Below the pieces are notes generated by a model. The model was not told where the DNA came from and did no database searches. It saw only the letters and a program-made list of their open reading frames with translations. A stretch of DNA of 24,311 nucleotides from contig JAQICW010000399.1 in the NCBI GenBank assembly GCA_027858355.1, positions 1 through 24,311 on the forward strand. The letters are read 5' to 3'. Position 1 is the stretch's first letter; every line of letters begins with the position of its first letter. The position numbers were made by a program, and so were the translations under genes. The stretch is from Desulfobacula sp. GTDB taxonomy: Bacteria > Desulfobacterota > Desulfobacteria > Desulfobacterales > Desulfobacteraceae. Positions 1 through 9,047 of this stretch are shown in pieces.

Positions 1-34
1 ACAGGGGGGGCTGGTAACATCGTTCGTTGAAGTG

Positions 35-1429
35 TTAGGGGGTAAAAATACTCAGGCCAAGCCCTGTACTTTTCCCCACTTCCTTTGTTGTAAAAAACGG
101 GTCAAAAATTTTTGATAGATTTTCATGGGGTATGCCTTTTCCCATGTCTTTAATTTCCAGAAAAATTTTTCCAATGGATTTCTCCTTATAAGTTGTCAAA
201 GTGATTGTGCCCACTCCATCCATGGCATCTGCAGCATTGATCACCAGGTTAATCAAAACCTGGTTGAGTTTACTTGTATCTGCATTAATGAGCATCATTT
301 CATCGGAAAGTTCTTTTTTAATTTTTATATTCCTGAACTTTTTTTGATCCCGGATCAAGGCCAGGCTCTGTTGAACTATATCATTGAGTTGAACAATATT
401 TTTTTTGGTTCCTGCTCTTCGACTGTATACTAATAGGCTTTTAACAATTTCCTTACACCGGTTGGCATCTTCAAGAATATACTCAAGATCTTCCTTCATA
501 CTCTCGTCAATATCACTCCGCTCTAAAAGAAGACTTGCATAAAACAGTACACCGGTCAGCGGATTATTGATTTCATGGGCAACCCCGGCGGCCAGTTGAC
601 CAAGCGATGCCATTTTTTCAGATTGTGCAAGCTGTTTCTGGGTCATTTTCAACTCTTTTTCAACCTTGATCTTATCTTTCAAATCATTATAAATGGCCAT
701 TGTGGCTAATTCATTACCTTTTTCATCATAGATGATGGCAGCGGACATCTCAACTTCAATATTTTCTCCATGGGCATTGACAATGGTGGTCCGTGGAATC
801 AAAATTTTCCCCTTGCCTCCAATGTTTTCATCCCGAAGCATTCCCATGATTTCTTTGGCCTTACCCGGCGGATACAATTGTTCTGTATGTTTGATTTTGC
901 CTTCCCCGCCATTATAATCGCCAAACAACTCTTTTGCCACTGAGTTCATTAAGTTGATATTGCCCTGGCGGTCGGCGGCAACAATTGCACTTGCAGAGGA
1001 ATGGATAACCCGGCTGATAAATTCCTGCACCCCTTGCAACTGGCCTTCAAGGGATTTTGTCCGGGTAATATCCCGCATACTGCCAATGATATAAGCCACC
1101 TCTCCGTTATCATCAAGGATTGGGGAAAATACCCTTTCTTCCCATCGGTAATGATGTTTTAAGGTAAATCTGTGACTTGTTTTATCTTTTATAACTTTGG
1201 AAATGGTACATTGATCTGAATTACAAGGCGTATTTTTATATAAAAACAAATCAAAACATTTTTTCCCAAAAATTTCCTTAAAGGAGAGATTAAAGGCTTC
1301 ATAAAATTTCTTATTGGCACCCACCAGGGTTTTATCAGGAGAAATAATAACGCTGGGATATGACAGGGAATCAAATATCCTGGTACGCCAAAACATTTCA
1401 TCTGCTGATATGTCCAAATCCTTTTTCAC
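35..1429 (-). CDS. PAS sensor histidine kinase, C-terminus truncated
   Basis: This is a two-component sensor kinase with no visible membrane segment, so it is probably cytosolic. Seen: a PAS domain at about residues 14-122, a second PAS at about 135-252, a HisKA H-box [11 protein letters not shown] with phospho-acceptor His285, an N-box around Asn398 ([10 protein letters not shown]), a G1 box DMGKGIP and a final GLGLSI. The protein then stops after FTP. Family members normally continue about 40 residues through SxxGxGTxFxxxLP, so the last ATP-lid and beta-strand part is missing. The start is GTG at 1429, with AGGA about 9 nt upstream. PAS1 carries Cys58, Cys69 and Cys74 in a loop, which may be redox or metal sensing. 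It lies two genes from the CheY-like protein at 2567-2953, a likely partner. It may be non-functional if the truncation is real. Confidence 0.85.
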   Translation of the reverse strand: MKKDLDISADEMFWRTRIFDSLSYPSVIISPDKTLVGANKKFYEAFNLSFKEIFGKKCFDLFLYKNTPCNSDQCTISKVIKDKTSHRFTLKHHYRWEERVFSPILDDNGEVAYIIGSMRDITRTKSLEGQLQGVQEFISRVIHSSASAIVAADRQGNINLMNSVAKELFGDYNGGEGKIKHTEQLYPPGKAKEIMGMLRDENIGGKGKILIPRTTIVNAHGENIEVEMSAAIIYDEKGNELATMAIYNDLKDKIKVEKELKMTQKQLAQSEKMASLGQLAAGVAHEINNPLTGVLFYASLLLERSDIDESMKEDLEYILEDANRCKEIVKSLLVYSRRAGTKKNIVQLNDIVQQSLALIRDQKKFRNIKIKKELSDEMMLINADTSKLNQVLINLVINAADAMDGVGTITLTTYKEKSIGKIFLEIKDMGKGIPHENLSKIFDPFFTTKEVGKSTGLGLSIFTP

Positions 1430-1506
1430 ACTATTTTATCCTCAACTTATTCTTTGCTCTTGCAAAACAATTTCTGCTTTTATGCTACCACGCATCATTG
1501 ATAGAG

Positions 1507-2454
1507 TTATGGAATTTCAAACACATCCATCAACACCTGTTTTGCCTCTCCCCCCATGCCTTCAGGCAGGATAATCCCAATGCTTGCTCCAGTGCAGTCT
1601 ACTTGTAATACAGGGATGGATTTTTGGGAAAGACAATTCAATGCCCTGCTGATAATACTGTGTCTGTCACCAAAATGTGGTCCGTGAAAACTGAGCAATT
1701 CTGCTGTACAAGTTTTATGAGCCGCAATTCCCAGTGATTTTCCTGTCAATAAAAAAAAACAAATTTTCTCTGGAGAGCTCATATAAGCCGTGGTATAGAA
1801 AAACTTATTTTCTTTATCTTCCATGGATGGGATCTCTTGTCTGATTTTGGCCAGCTGGTCAAAAGAAAAGAGATAAGAGCCAAGGCTCAGATCTGGGACC
1901 AATGTAATTCCATAGGTTTTTATTTTTTCTTCAACATAGGTTGCACGGGTTTCAGGATATTTTTTTTTAAAAAATTGTGTTAGTTCGTCATTTTCATACT
2001 GCTCAAAGGGTACATGGGATTCGGGCAGATCAAAACTGGCTGAAAGCACATCCAGGAAACCATCACAATTTTCTTGATCCACAACAAAAGTCAGCATGGC
2101 GTTTGAAGATGCCATGTGTCGGAATAGCAATTTATGGCTTCCCAGAAGCGACAAAAGATAACCCAATAGCCGCAATTTGTAATTGTGAGGATAGATGGAT
2201 ATGGTACTGACATTCCGGTGATACTCCCCGTATCCATTCTGATGGGGCATCTGCCCGAAATGTTTTGAAGCAATGGTTCCTGAAACAAAGGATCTTTCAC
2301 CCATGGTGTTCAAGCTCATAAACACCATATTAATCTTGTTGGATTCCAGGATCTGATAAAGAGGGGCCTGGTCCTGTCTGTCAATATCTTTCTGGGTCAC
2401 CTGAATATAGTTTTTATTCAGACGAATTCCATTTATTTTTATTTGGTCCATCAT
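1507..2454 (-). CDS. Unknown protein with ACT-like regions
   Basis: I do not recognise this 315-aa protein by name. The C-terminal stretch (about residues 285-312: PVLQVDCTGASIGIILPEG, then a helix AKQVLMDVF) resembles the last strands and helix of aspartate-kinase-type ACT domains. The segment near residues 40-60 (NMVFMSLN) resembles an ACT edge strand. No kinase, Fe-S or membrane motif is seen. ACT domains usually bind small ligands such as amino acids, so a ligand-sensing or regulatory role is plausible but is only inference. It sits between a response regulator and a histidine kinase, all on one strand, and could belong to that signalling unit. Two ATGs in tandem (2454 and 2451) are possible starts, and the ribosome binding site is weak. 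Confidence 0.6.
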   Translation of the reverse strand: MMDQIKINGIRLNKNYIQVTQKDIDRQDQAPLYQILESNKINMVFMSLNTMGERSFVSGTIASKHFGQMPHQNGYGEYHRNVSTISIYPHNYKLRLLGYLLSLLGSHKLLFRHMASSNAMLTFVVDQENCDGFLDVLSASFDLPESHVPFEQYENDELTQFFKKKYPETRATYVEEKIKTYGITLVPDLSLGSYLFSFDQLAKIRQEIPSMEDKENKFFYTTAYMSSPEKICFFLLTGKSLGIAAHKTCTAELLSFHGPHFGDRHSIISRALNCLSQKSIPVLQVDCTGASIGIILPEGMGGEAKQVLMDVFEIP

Positions 2455-2486
2455 CCCAAAGCCCTACAAATTATCTCCTATGGCAT

Positions 2487-2534
2487 CATAAACATTGCGG
2501 GAAAGATAAAAAATCTTCTCCCGCAATGTTTATG
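2487..2534. terminator. 16-bp hairpin between response regulator and ACT-like gene
   Basis: The arms CATAAACATTGCGGGA (2487-2502) and TCCCGCAATGTTTATG (2519-2534) are perfectly complementary around a 16-nt loop. The loop can extend the stem with AGAT/ATCT. The hairpin lies 32 nt past the stop of the response regulator gene on the minus strand and before the next start. No T-run follows on either strand, so a classical intrinsic terminator is uncertain. It may act as an mRNA 3'-end stabiliser or processing site. Confidence 0.55.
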
Positions 2535-2566
2535 TTCCAATTCAACAAGAGTATTGGCAAAAAATA

Positions 2567-2953
2567 CTATTGGCAATGATCTCCAACAATTTCCATTAAT
2601 TTATCAAGATCAATGGGCTTTGGAACATAATCATCGGCCAGGTTGGTTTTGCCATCATGATGGGTATAACTGGTTGTTTTTACCGAATCTGCCACAGCAG
2701 TCAAGAGTACAATAATAATATCTTTCAGGTCATCACTCTTTTTAATATCATTACATACTTCCCAACCATTTTTTCTTGGCATCATTACATCAAGGATAAT
2801 CAGAGCAGGTTTCTCTTCTTTTATTTTTTCCATGGCTTCTTCACCGTCATAGGCCCTGGCAACTCTATAATCCAAAGATTCCAATTTCATGGAAACCGCT
2901 TCCACCAGATCGGGATCATCATCCACGACTAAAATTAATTGTTTTTCACTCAT
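2567..2953 (-). CDS. CheY-like single-domain response regulator
   Basis: This is a stand-alone receiver domain of 128 aa. Seen: the acidic pocket DDD at residues 11-13, phospho-acceptor Asp55 in LIILDVMMP, Thr85 in LLTA and Lys112 in the PKP motif. All the residues needed for phosphorylation are therefore present. There is no output domain, so it probably acts by protein-protein contact or as a phosphorelay intermediate. An insertion-like stretch rich in Thr, His and Asp (about residues 92-104) precedes the PKP motif. The start ATG at 2953 has AAGGAG about 9 nt upstream. It lies 43 nt after metF (2997-3920) and is probably co-transcribed with the met-hdr genes. The histidine kinase at 35-1429 is a plausible partner. 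Confidence 0.9.
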   Translation of the reverse strand: MSEKQLILVVDDDPDLVEAVSMKLESLDYRVARAYDGEEAMEKIKEEKPALIILDVMMPRKNGWEVCNDIKKSDDLKDIIIVLLTAVADSVKTTSYTHHDGKTNLADDYVPKPIDLDKLMEIVGDHCQ

Positions 2954-2996
2954 TGTTATTACTCCTTTTTATTGTCTTAAAGGCTTGTTTTTATAC

Positions 2997-3920
2997 CTAT
3001 ACCACAGGTCTTGGAAACAATCCTGCTTTTTCTACAATTTGGGGAACCTTTTCTTCCCATTCAATAGCCATGATATGAAATCCGTGTACACCCTTAACTT
3101 GTTTTAACCTTTCAATGGATTCTATGGCTATTTTTATACCTTCTTCGGGTTGTTCTTCTTTTGGGACTCCTGCCATGCGTTTGATAACTTCATCAGGGAC
3201 ATCCATGCCCGGTACTTTGTTTTTCATATACCTTGCCATACCGGCTGATTTCATTGGGGTGATCCCTGCTAAAAGATGCACTTGTTCATCAAGCCCTCTG
3301 TCACACATCATTTCCATATATTTTTCAAACTTATCCAGATTGAAAATGCACTGTGTCTGGATAAAATCTGCACCTGCTTTTATTTTTTTGGCAAGACGTA
3401 TCACCCTGAGTTCAAAAGGATCGGCAAAGGGATTGGCTGCAGCTCCGATAAACATTTTCGGTGGGGTATTAATATCTGCACCACCCTGGAATTTGCCTTC
3501 ATCCCGCATTTTTCTGACTGTCTGAACCAATTGAATGGAATCCAGATCAAATACCCCTTTTGCCATGGGATGATCACCGAATTTCACATGATCGCCTGAC
3601 AGGCACATCATGGTATTAATACCCAGGGAATAGGCACCAATAATATCGCTTTGCATGGCCAGGCGATTTCTGTCTCTTGTGACCATTTGCAAAATAGGAT
3701 CCAATCCCATTTGTTTGATAATCACACCGGCTGCCCAACTTGACAGTCTCACCATGGCGGTCTGATTGTCTGTTACATTGATAGCATCAACATGATCTTT
3801 TATAAGACTGGCCTTTTGCCTTACTTTTTCAGGAATTGCACCACGGGGAGGACCAACTTCAGAGGTCACGGCAAGGGCTCCGGATGCCAATACTTTTTCC
3901 AGTCTGCTTTCAGTTTTCAT
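2997..3920 (-). CDS. metF: Methylenetetrahydrofolate reductase, MetF (module B)
   Basis: This 307-aa flavoprotein of the MetF family interconverts 5,10-methylene-THF and 5-methyl-THF. Seen: Glu21 in TSEVGPP at the catalytic Glu position, NVTDNQ, RDRNRLA, the LSGDH loop whose Asp corresponds to the folate-contacting residue, and FIQTQCIF. The length matches the short acetogen-type MetF that works with MetV rather than the longer eukaryotic form. Its ATG overlaps the TGA of metV (3917-4585) by 4 nt, which points to translational coupling and a 1:1 complex. In Moorella thermoacetica, MetF-MetV associates with HdrABC-MvhD; the same partners lie immediately upstream here. Direction in vivo (methyl oxidation or reduction) cannot be told from sequence. 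Confidence 0.92.
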   Translation of the reverse strand: MKTESRLEKVLASGALAVTSEVGPPRGAIPEKVRQKASLIKDHVDAINVTDNQTAMVRLSSWAAGVIIKQMGLDPILQMVTRDRNRLAMQSDIIGAYSLGINTMMCLSGDHVKFGDHPMAKGVFDLDSIQLVQTVRKMRDEGKFQGGADINTPPKMFIGAAANPFADPFELRVIRLAKKIKAGADFIQTQCIFNLDKFEKYMEMMCDRGLDEQVHLLAGITPMKSAGMARYMKNKVPGMDVPDEVIKRMAGVPKEEQPEEGIKIAIESIERLKQVKGVHGFHIMAIEWEEKVPQIVEKAGLFPRPVV

Positions 3921-4585
3921 AATGACAAATCCTCTCTAACTATTTTTCTTGGTCCGCCGCCACCGGCAGGTCGAAAGTCTTTTGCTTCCATAATATTTTC
4001 ATATTGTTTTTCCATTCCAAGGGCCTTTAATCTTTCCCAGATCAAACACCAGGCACAATCAACATCTGGTGCGATTTCACACATTCCATTGGATGTCCCG
4101 CCACAGGGACCGTTGAGCAGATGTTTTGAACATCTTGCCACAGGGCAGATGCCACCCGTGATACCCAACAGGCAGTCACCGCAGCCCTGGCACCTTTCCG
4201 CCCAGATTCCCTGGGAAACAGATGCACCCATAAATTTTGTATTTACGGCAGGAAACACTGGTTTTTCCTTATACCGACCCGCAATGGTCTGTACACCGCA
4301 TCCGCAGGCCATGGAAAGTATGGCATCAGCTCCATCAATACTGGACACGAGTTCTTCTACATATTCAGGGTCGCATTGTCTTTCAAGTGTTATCTCCTTA
4401 ATGTCAACCGTCCTGCCTTGCTTTAAACAATGCAAGTGAAGTGCTGATGCCAAAAGTCCGACCTCTTTTCTTCCACCGGCTGCACAAACGGTTACACATT
4501 CATTACAGCCCACCAGAAGAATTCGGTCATAGGGGGAAATATATTCTATAATTTCCTTTAAAGGTTTTTGCTCTGCTGTTATCAT
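3917..4585 (-). CDS. metV: MetV, partner subunit of methylene-THF reductase
   Basis: This 222-aa Cys-rich protein matches the MetV (MTHFR C-terminal domain) family, which binds MetF and links it to electron-transfer subunits. Seen: GCNECVTVC (Cys27, Cys30, Cys34), ACGCGV, the CQGCGDC stretch, GGICPVARCSKHLLNGPCGG and a final CAWC. These cysteines suggest several Fe-S or zinc sites. The start ATG has GGAG upstream, and the end overlaps metF by 4 nt. A second MetV of similar build lies at 10644-11363. The two differ most in their tails: this one ends shortly after a glycine-rich segment (PAGGGG). Confidence 0.9.
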   Translation of the reverse strand: MITAEQKPLKEIIEYISPYDRILLVGCNECVTVCAAGGRKEVGLLASALHLHCLKQGRTVDIKEITLERQCDPEYVEELVSSIDGADAILSMACGCGVQTIAGRYKEKPVFPAVNTKFMGASVSQGIWAERCQGCGDCLLGITGGICPVARCSKHLLNGPCGGTSNGMCEIAPDVDCAWCLIWERLKALGMEKQYENIMEAKDFRPAGGGGPRKIVREDLSL

Positions 4586-4610
4586 TTTTTTTTCTCCGAA
4601 GATTTTATCA

Positions 4611-5054
4611 TCAGCTAATAGCCTTCTGATTCTTATCTATATTGATTATTTTAATGGGATTGGGTCCCAATTGTTTAATTTTTTTAGTAAATTCACTTGC
4701 AGTATGGGCAAAGCGCTCACCCATTCCTGCTGACATATTGATCATTTCCACACGTTCTTTGTTCCATCCAAGATCCTCAAGAATCTTTTGTACATGGGCA
4801 ACCCGGTATTTGGCCCGGGTATTTCCATTTTTAAAATGGCAGTCTCCTTCCAGGCATCCAGCCACATAAACCCCATCTGCACCTTTTTCAAAGGCTTTCA
4901 TTATATGGATGGCATCCACTTTTCCTGTGCATGGCACCCGGATGATCTTTACGTTTGAAGGATAGGATATCCTTTTGCTGCCGGCCATATCAGCAGCAGT
5001 ATAGGCACAATAATTACAACAAAATGCAACAATTTCCGGTTCAAAATTTTCCAT
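4611..5054 (-). CDS. mvhD: MvhD-type Fe-S electron-transfer subunit
   Basis: This 147-aa protein belongs to the MvhD/FlpD family. Family members carry a [2Fe-2S] cluster and pass electrons between a partner enzyme and HdrA. Seen: FCCNYCAY (Cys12, Cys13, Cys16), RVPCTG (Cys42), and AGCLEGDC (Cys67, Cys72), which is the full family pattern, plus the terminal AGMGERFA segment. The start ATG shares one nucleotide with the stop of the fused hdrA (5054), with GGAGG upstream, so translation is coupled. It lies between hdrA and metV, as expected for a MetVF-Hdr complex. Its paralogue at 17327-17752 is far more divergent. Confidence 0.92.
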   Translation of the reverse strand: MENFEPEIVAFCCNYCAYTAADMAGSKRISYPSNVKIIRVPCTGKVDAIHIMKAFEKGADGVYVAGCLEGDCHFKNGNTRAKYRVAHVQKILEDLGWNKERVEMINMSAGMGERFAHTASEFTKKIKQLGPNPIKIINIDKNQKAIS

Positions 5055-8000
5055 TAATTCAATCCTCCAAACAAGCCGTCTAATTTGGCCAGAATCTGAT
5101 CATCTTCATAAGCAAGCAATTGAATCGCCTTTGCAGGGCAATCAGCAGCACAGACACCGCAACCCTGGCATTTGGCCGGGTCAATCTGTGAGTAACCATC
5201 CTCGTTGATAAAGGGGATACTGAAAGGACAGGCTCGAACACAGATCAGGCAGGCAGCACATATAGATCCGTCTACCTTGGCAACGGTGGCACCCAGATTA
5301 ATTTCTTTTTTGGCAAGCATGGTCTGTGCCCGTCCGGCTGCTGCAAGGGCCTGGGTAATGCTTTCTTGAATTGTTTTAGGCGAATGCGTTGTACCGGCTA
5401 TAAAAAAACCTCTGACAGACATGTCAACGGGTCGAAGTTTCACATGATCCTCAAGAAAATAATTATCCACAGTTCTAGGCAGATGAAACATCATGGACAG
5501 GTCTTCCGTGGTTTCGTCATCAGCAATCATGCCAGTACTCAAAGCAAGGCAATCTGCTTCAATTTGAATTTTTCTACCAAGGATAATATCATCCACTAAA
5601 ACAGATACCTGGTCATTTTCAACCCAGACCTCAGGTTTATTATCTATGGAAAATCGAATAAATTTCACATCCAGGTTTCTGGCTTCCCTGTAATAATCTT
5701 CCAGGAAGCCATAGGTACGAATATCCCTGTATAAAATAAAAATCTGTACATCAGGGTTAATTGCTTTAATGCGTAGCGCATTCTTTATGGCTGCCTGGCA
5801 GCAGATTCTAGAACAATTGGGATTGTCAGGCTCCCTTGAGCCTGCACACTGGATCATCACCACATGGTTCATGGCTTTTATTTTTTCAAGGTCATCTTCA
5901 ATCACTGCATCCAGTTCAAGCTGGGTTATTATATTATCATGGGTTCCAAGGCCATAGACATCGGGGCGGTTTGGTAAAGCACCCGTGGCAAGAATCGTTA
6001 CCCCGTGATTCAGCTGCATGTAGTTCATTCTAATACCGGTTTGAATACCAGTTTTAAACAGTCCTGGCACCCCGGAATGATCAACGATGATGGATTTTGT
6101 CAATACTTGAATATTATCATGGGCTGACACAGCATCAATTAATTGATTCATGAAAGGTCCCACATCTTCCCCTTCTATTGTTTTTCGGATAGATTTTGCC
6201 AACCCACCCAGAACAGGACCTCTTTCCACAAGATAGACTTTAATGCCCTGGTCAGCCAATTGGAGGGCAGAAGTCATTCCAGTGACTCCGCCACCCACAA
6301 CCAATGCATTCTGATTCATGGGCAATGTCTGATCCTTCAATGGTCTGCTTTTACGGACGCCGCTGATACCGATTTGAATAAGCTTAAATGCTTTGTCCAA
6401 TGCTTCTTTGGGCTGTCTCATATGTGCCCAGGTATCCTGGTCTCTTAAATTGACGATTTCCACCAGGTATTTATTTAATCCTGCACGGCGCAACAGATCT
6501 TGAAATTTAGTCTCATGGGTTCTGGGGGAACAGCCGCCAATCACCACCCGATTCAAATTGTTTGTTTTAATTGATGCTTCAATCACTGCCATGGAATCAC
6601 TACTGCAGCCATATCCAACTGCCTGGGACACAATAACATCTGCGTAAGTTCCGGCAAATTTCACCACCTTGTCAACGTCGATCACACCGCCGATTTCAAA
6701 CCCGCAGTCACAGACAAAAAAACCTATTCTTGGCTCTTGGTCGGAAATATTTTTTTCCGGTATAAATTCATCTTCAGTCTCAGATAAATCTATCACAATG
6801 GGAAGATCTGCAGCTGCCATACTTGCTGCCGCACTTGCCTGAACCATTGTTTCAGGGATATCTTTTGGACTTTCAATCACGCCACAGACATATACACCTG
6901 GCCTTGACGTTACCACGGGGTTAAAATGATCTGTTTTTGCAAAATTATGCACGTTTAATTCAATACCCAGTTTTCCTGCAAGGTCAATGGTTGCTTCAGG
7001 AACTCTGAATCCCGTTGAAAGAACTACCATATCAAATTCTTCGGTTTTCTGAAGAGCCTCTTCCTCCAGAGCATAGGTAATGGAAAGATCTTTGGTTTTG
7101 CTGTCTTCAACAATGGAATGGGGGCGGCTTCGAATCATTCTGATGCCATAGTCGTTTTTCGCCCGGTTAAGGTAGAGTTCATAATCCTTGCCATAGGTCC
7201 GCATATCCATATAAAAAATTGTGGTTTCAATGCTTTCGGCAAAGCGTTCTTTTGTAACCATGGCTTCTTTTAAAGCGTACATGCAGCAAACCCCGGAGCA
7301 ATAGGGTACATCTGCCTTATTAATTCCCCTTGATCCGACACATTGAATCCATGCCACCTTTTTGGGTCGTTTTTTATCAGATACCCTTACAAGATCGCCC
7401 TGAAAAGGGCCTGAGGCTGACATGATCCGTTCATAGTCCAAACCCGTGACCACATTATCAAATTGTCCACTGCCAAAATTATCCAATACTGAAGGGTCAA
7501 ACAGTTCTGCGCCAACACTTAATATAATTGATGCTGCTTCAATCATTGTTCTCTTTTGTGTGTCATCGGGTAAAATCGCATCTGCCCGGCAGACTTTTTG
7601 CAGTGCCTTTATATCGGTTATTTTCCCCATATCAATGGAAAAAGCATAGGGTGTTGCCTGGGGATACCGCATACAGGTCGGTGCCCGGGGATCAAGTCCC
7701 GGGGTAAATCTGACCGCTTCCGGGAAATATTTGTAACACTCTCCGCATGCAGTACATTTGTCCATGTCAATATATCTTGGTTCAGTAACCAGTGTGGCCA
7801 TAAAATTGCCGGCCTCACCTGATAATTGCTCAAGCTGGGTCATGGGTTGCAGATCCAGATATATTTGTCTTGTATTTTCGGATAAATGGGGAGAAATCGT
7901 ACACAAATCACAATTATTGGTTGGAAAAGTTCTATCCAGCTGGGTCATCAACCCGCCAATGGAATATGATTTATCTATGAGTATGACATTTCGACGGGAT

Positions 8001-8104
8001 TCAGCCAAATCCAGAGCCGCACGTATTCCTCCTACGCCACCACCGATAACAAGTACGTTTTTGCCATTTAACTCGTCATCTTGAATATTTTTAAGATTTT
8101 GCAT
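5054..8104 (-). CDS. hdrA: Fused double HdrA-like flavoprotein (1016 aa)
   Basis: This protein is an HdrA/QmoA-like half (about residues 10-460) joined to a second HdrA half (about 480-1016). Half 1 has the FAD motif VIGGGVGG and CDLC (Cys65, Cys68). Its inserted ferredoxin region is degenerate: CTACGEC is followed by FP instead of CP, and most cysteines of the second cluster are missing. Half 2 has the N-terminal VCDCG and GGCSPRTHE segments, a second FAD motif VVGGGVTG and two intact C-terminal [4Fe-4S] motifs (about Cys950-960 and Cys980-990). HdrA flavoproteins centre flavin-based electron bifurcation or confurcation. ATG 8104 is preferred over TTG 8194: the extra 30 residues are low-quality and overlap metF, although SD support is weak at both. 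mvhD follows directly. Confidence 0.9.
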   Translation of the reverse strand: MQNLKNIQDDELNGKNVLVIGGGVGGIRAALDLAESRRNVILIDKSYSIGGLMTQLDRTFPTNNCDLCTISPHLSENTRQIYLDLQPMTQLEQLSGEAGNFMATLVTEPRYIDMDKCTACGECYKYFPEAVRFTPGLDPRAPTCMRYPQATPYAFSIDMGKITDIKALQKVCRADAILPDDTQKRTMIEAASIILSVGAELFDPSVLDNFGSGQFDNVVTGLDYERIMSASGPFQGDLVRVSDKKRPKKVAWIQCVGSRGINKADVPYCSGVCCMYALKEAMVTKERFAESIETTIFYMDMRTYGKDYELYLNRAKNDYGIRMIRSRPHSIVEDSKTKDLSITYALEEEALQKTEEFDMVVLSTGFRVPEATIDLAGKLGIELNVHNFAKTDHFNPVVTSRPGVYVCGVIESPKDIPETMVQASAAASMAAADLPIVIDLSETEDEFIPEKNISDQEPRIGFFVCDCGFEIGGVIDVDKVVKFAGTYADVIVSQAVGYGCSSDSMAVIEASIKTNNLNRVVIGGCSPRTHETKFQDLLRRAGLNKYLVEIVNLRDQDTWAHMRQPKEALDKAFKLIQIGISGVRKSRPLKDQTLPMNQNALVVGGGVTGMTSALQLADQGIKVYLVERGPVLGGLAKSIRKTIEGEDVGPFMNQLIDAVSAHDNIQVLTKSIIVDHSGVPGLFKTGIQTGIRMNYMQLNHGVTILATGALPNRPDVYGLGTHDNIITQLELDAVIEDDLEKIKAMNHVVMIQCAGSREPDNPNCSRICCQAAIKNALRIKAINPDVQIFILYRDIRTYGFLEDYYREARNLDVKFIRFSIDNKPEVWVENDQVSVLVDDIILGRKIQIEADCLALSTGMIADDETTEDLSMMFHLPRTVDNYFLEDHVKLRPVDMSVRGFFIAGTTHSPKTIQESITQALAAAGRAQTMLAKKEINLGATVAKVDGSICAACLICVRACPFSIPFINEDGYSQIDPAKCQGCGVCAADCPAKAIQLLAYEDDQILAKLDGLFGGLN

Positions 8105-8174
8105 TTGTAAGCTGTTTTTATTTGTGGATATCCATAAAATTTTGTTACACAGAAAAAAAATGGATGAGTTTATG

Positions 8175-9047
8175 TTAAAGCCCTTCACAGTCAAGGATTG
8201 CCGGTAGACGGTCTTCCCAACCTGAAGCAGAAATCTTTATCCCCTGAGCTTCACCTTTAAGTGCTTTGATCATTTCTCCGGCTATATGGATACATTCCGA
8301 TTCCCGGTCTTTTGCTTTTCGGATCCGGCTGATCAATGACTCAGTCAGTCTTGAGCCAGGGTCATTAATGGAAATGTAACGGGCCATACCCACACTTTTC
8401 AACATAAAAATCGTGGCAATCACCGGCACATTCAAGGATTTGAATTTATTTAAGATTTGAGTGTAGTAGGCAATATCAAAAACAGGTGGAACCATTATAT
8501 ATTGTGCACCTGCATCTACTTTTGCTTTGGCACTTATAAATTCTTCTTCAAGATGACTGTCATCCCGGATGGGTTGAACCTGACACCCTGTGAAAAATTC
8601 CGGTTTTCCCTGTAATTCAAAGCCGGCAAGATCTGTTCCTTTTAAAAGAGACTGAACCATGGCCAGTAAGTCCAGCTCATTAAGATCATCAACTGGTTTT
8701 GCATTTTGATGATCACCATGAGCTATATCATCACCCTGGACAACCAGAAGATTGTGAATTCCAAGAACATGGGCAGCCAGCATATCCCCCTGTATGGCCA
8801 TTCGGTTGCGGTCCCTACCATAAATGTGAATCATCGGTTCCAGTCCCTGCTGTCTGATGATTGAACCACCTGCCAGGGCACTCATGTGCATGACGCCATT
8901 ATCCATGTCTGGAATCACAACTGAATCTATTCGTGATTTAAGATGCCTTGCATTTGTCACAAGGTCTGATATATCCACGCCCTTAGGGGTGTTCATTTCT
9001 GCAAGTATAACAAATTCCCCTTTGGAAAATTTAGTTTGAAGAGTCAT
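8175..9047 (-). CDS. Divergent MetF-family protein
   Basis: This 290-aa protein is clearly a MetF-fold relative. Seen: Glu17 in LAEMNTPKG at the catalytic position, GRDRNRMAIQ, the loop VQGDDIAHGDH and a terminal SASGWEDRLP resembling the other two MetF proteins here. It departs from them at conserved places. NVTDNQ becomes IPDMDNG, and the QTQ of FIQTQ/FFQTQ becomes MVPP (about residues 184-187). Those changes fall in the folate/FMN-binding face of the barrel in known MetF proteins, so the substrate may differ. It could be a scaffold subunit or act on another pterin or folate state. ATG 9047 has AAAGGA upstream. It is the first gene of module B and is followed by the fused hdrA. Confidence 0.85.
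   Translation of the reverse strand: MTLQTKFSKGEFVILAEMNTPKGVDISDLVTNARHLKSRIDSVVIPDMDNGVMHMSALAGGSIIRQQGLEPMIHIYGRDRNRMAIQGDMLAAHVLGIHNLLVVQGDDIAHGDHQNAKPVDDLNELDLLAMVQSLLKGTDLAGFELQGKPEFFTGCQVQPIRDDSHLEEEFISAKAKVDAGAQYIMVPPVFDIAYYTQILNKFKSLNVPVIATIFMLKSVGMARYISINDPGSRLTESLISRIRKAKDRESECIHIAGEMIKALKGEAQGIKISASGWEDRLPAILDCEGL

Noticed and set aside
3792..4439. 215-codon plus-strand frame
   Set aside because: It lies antisense to metF and metV, which have strong motifs, and its translation shows no domain.
8105..8194. 30-residue N-terminal extension of the fused HdrA
   Set aside because: It starts with TTG inside the end of the upstream metF-like gene and has no similarity to HdrA; the FAD domain begins shortly after ATG 8104.
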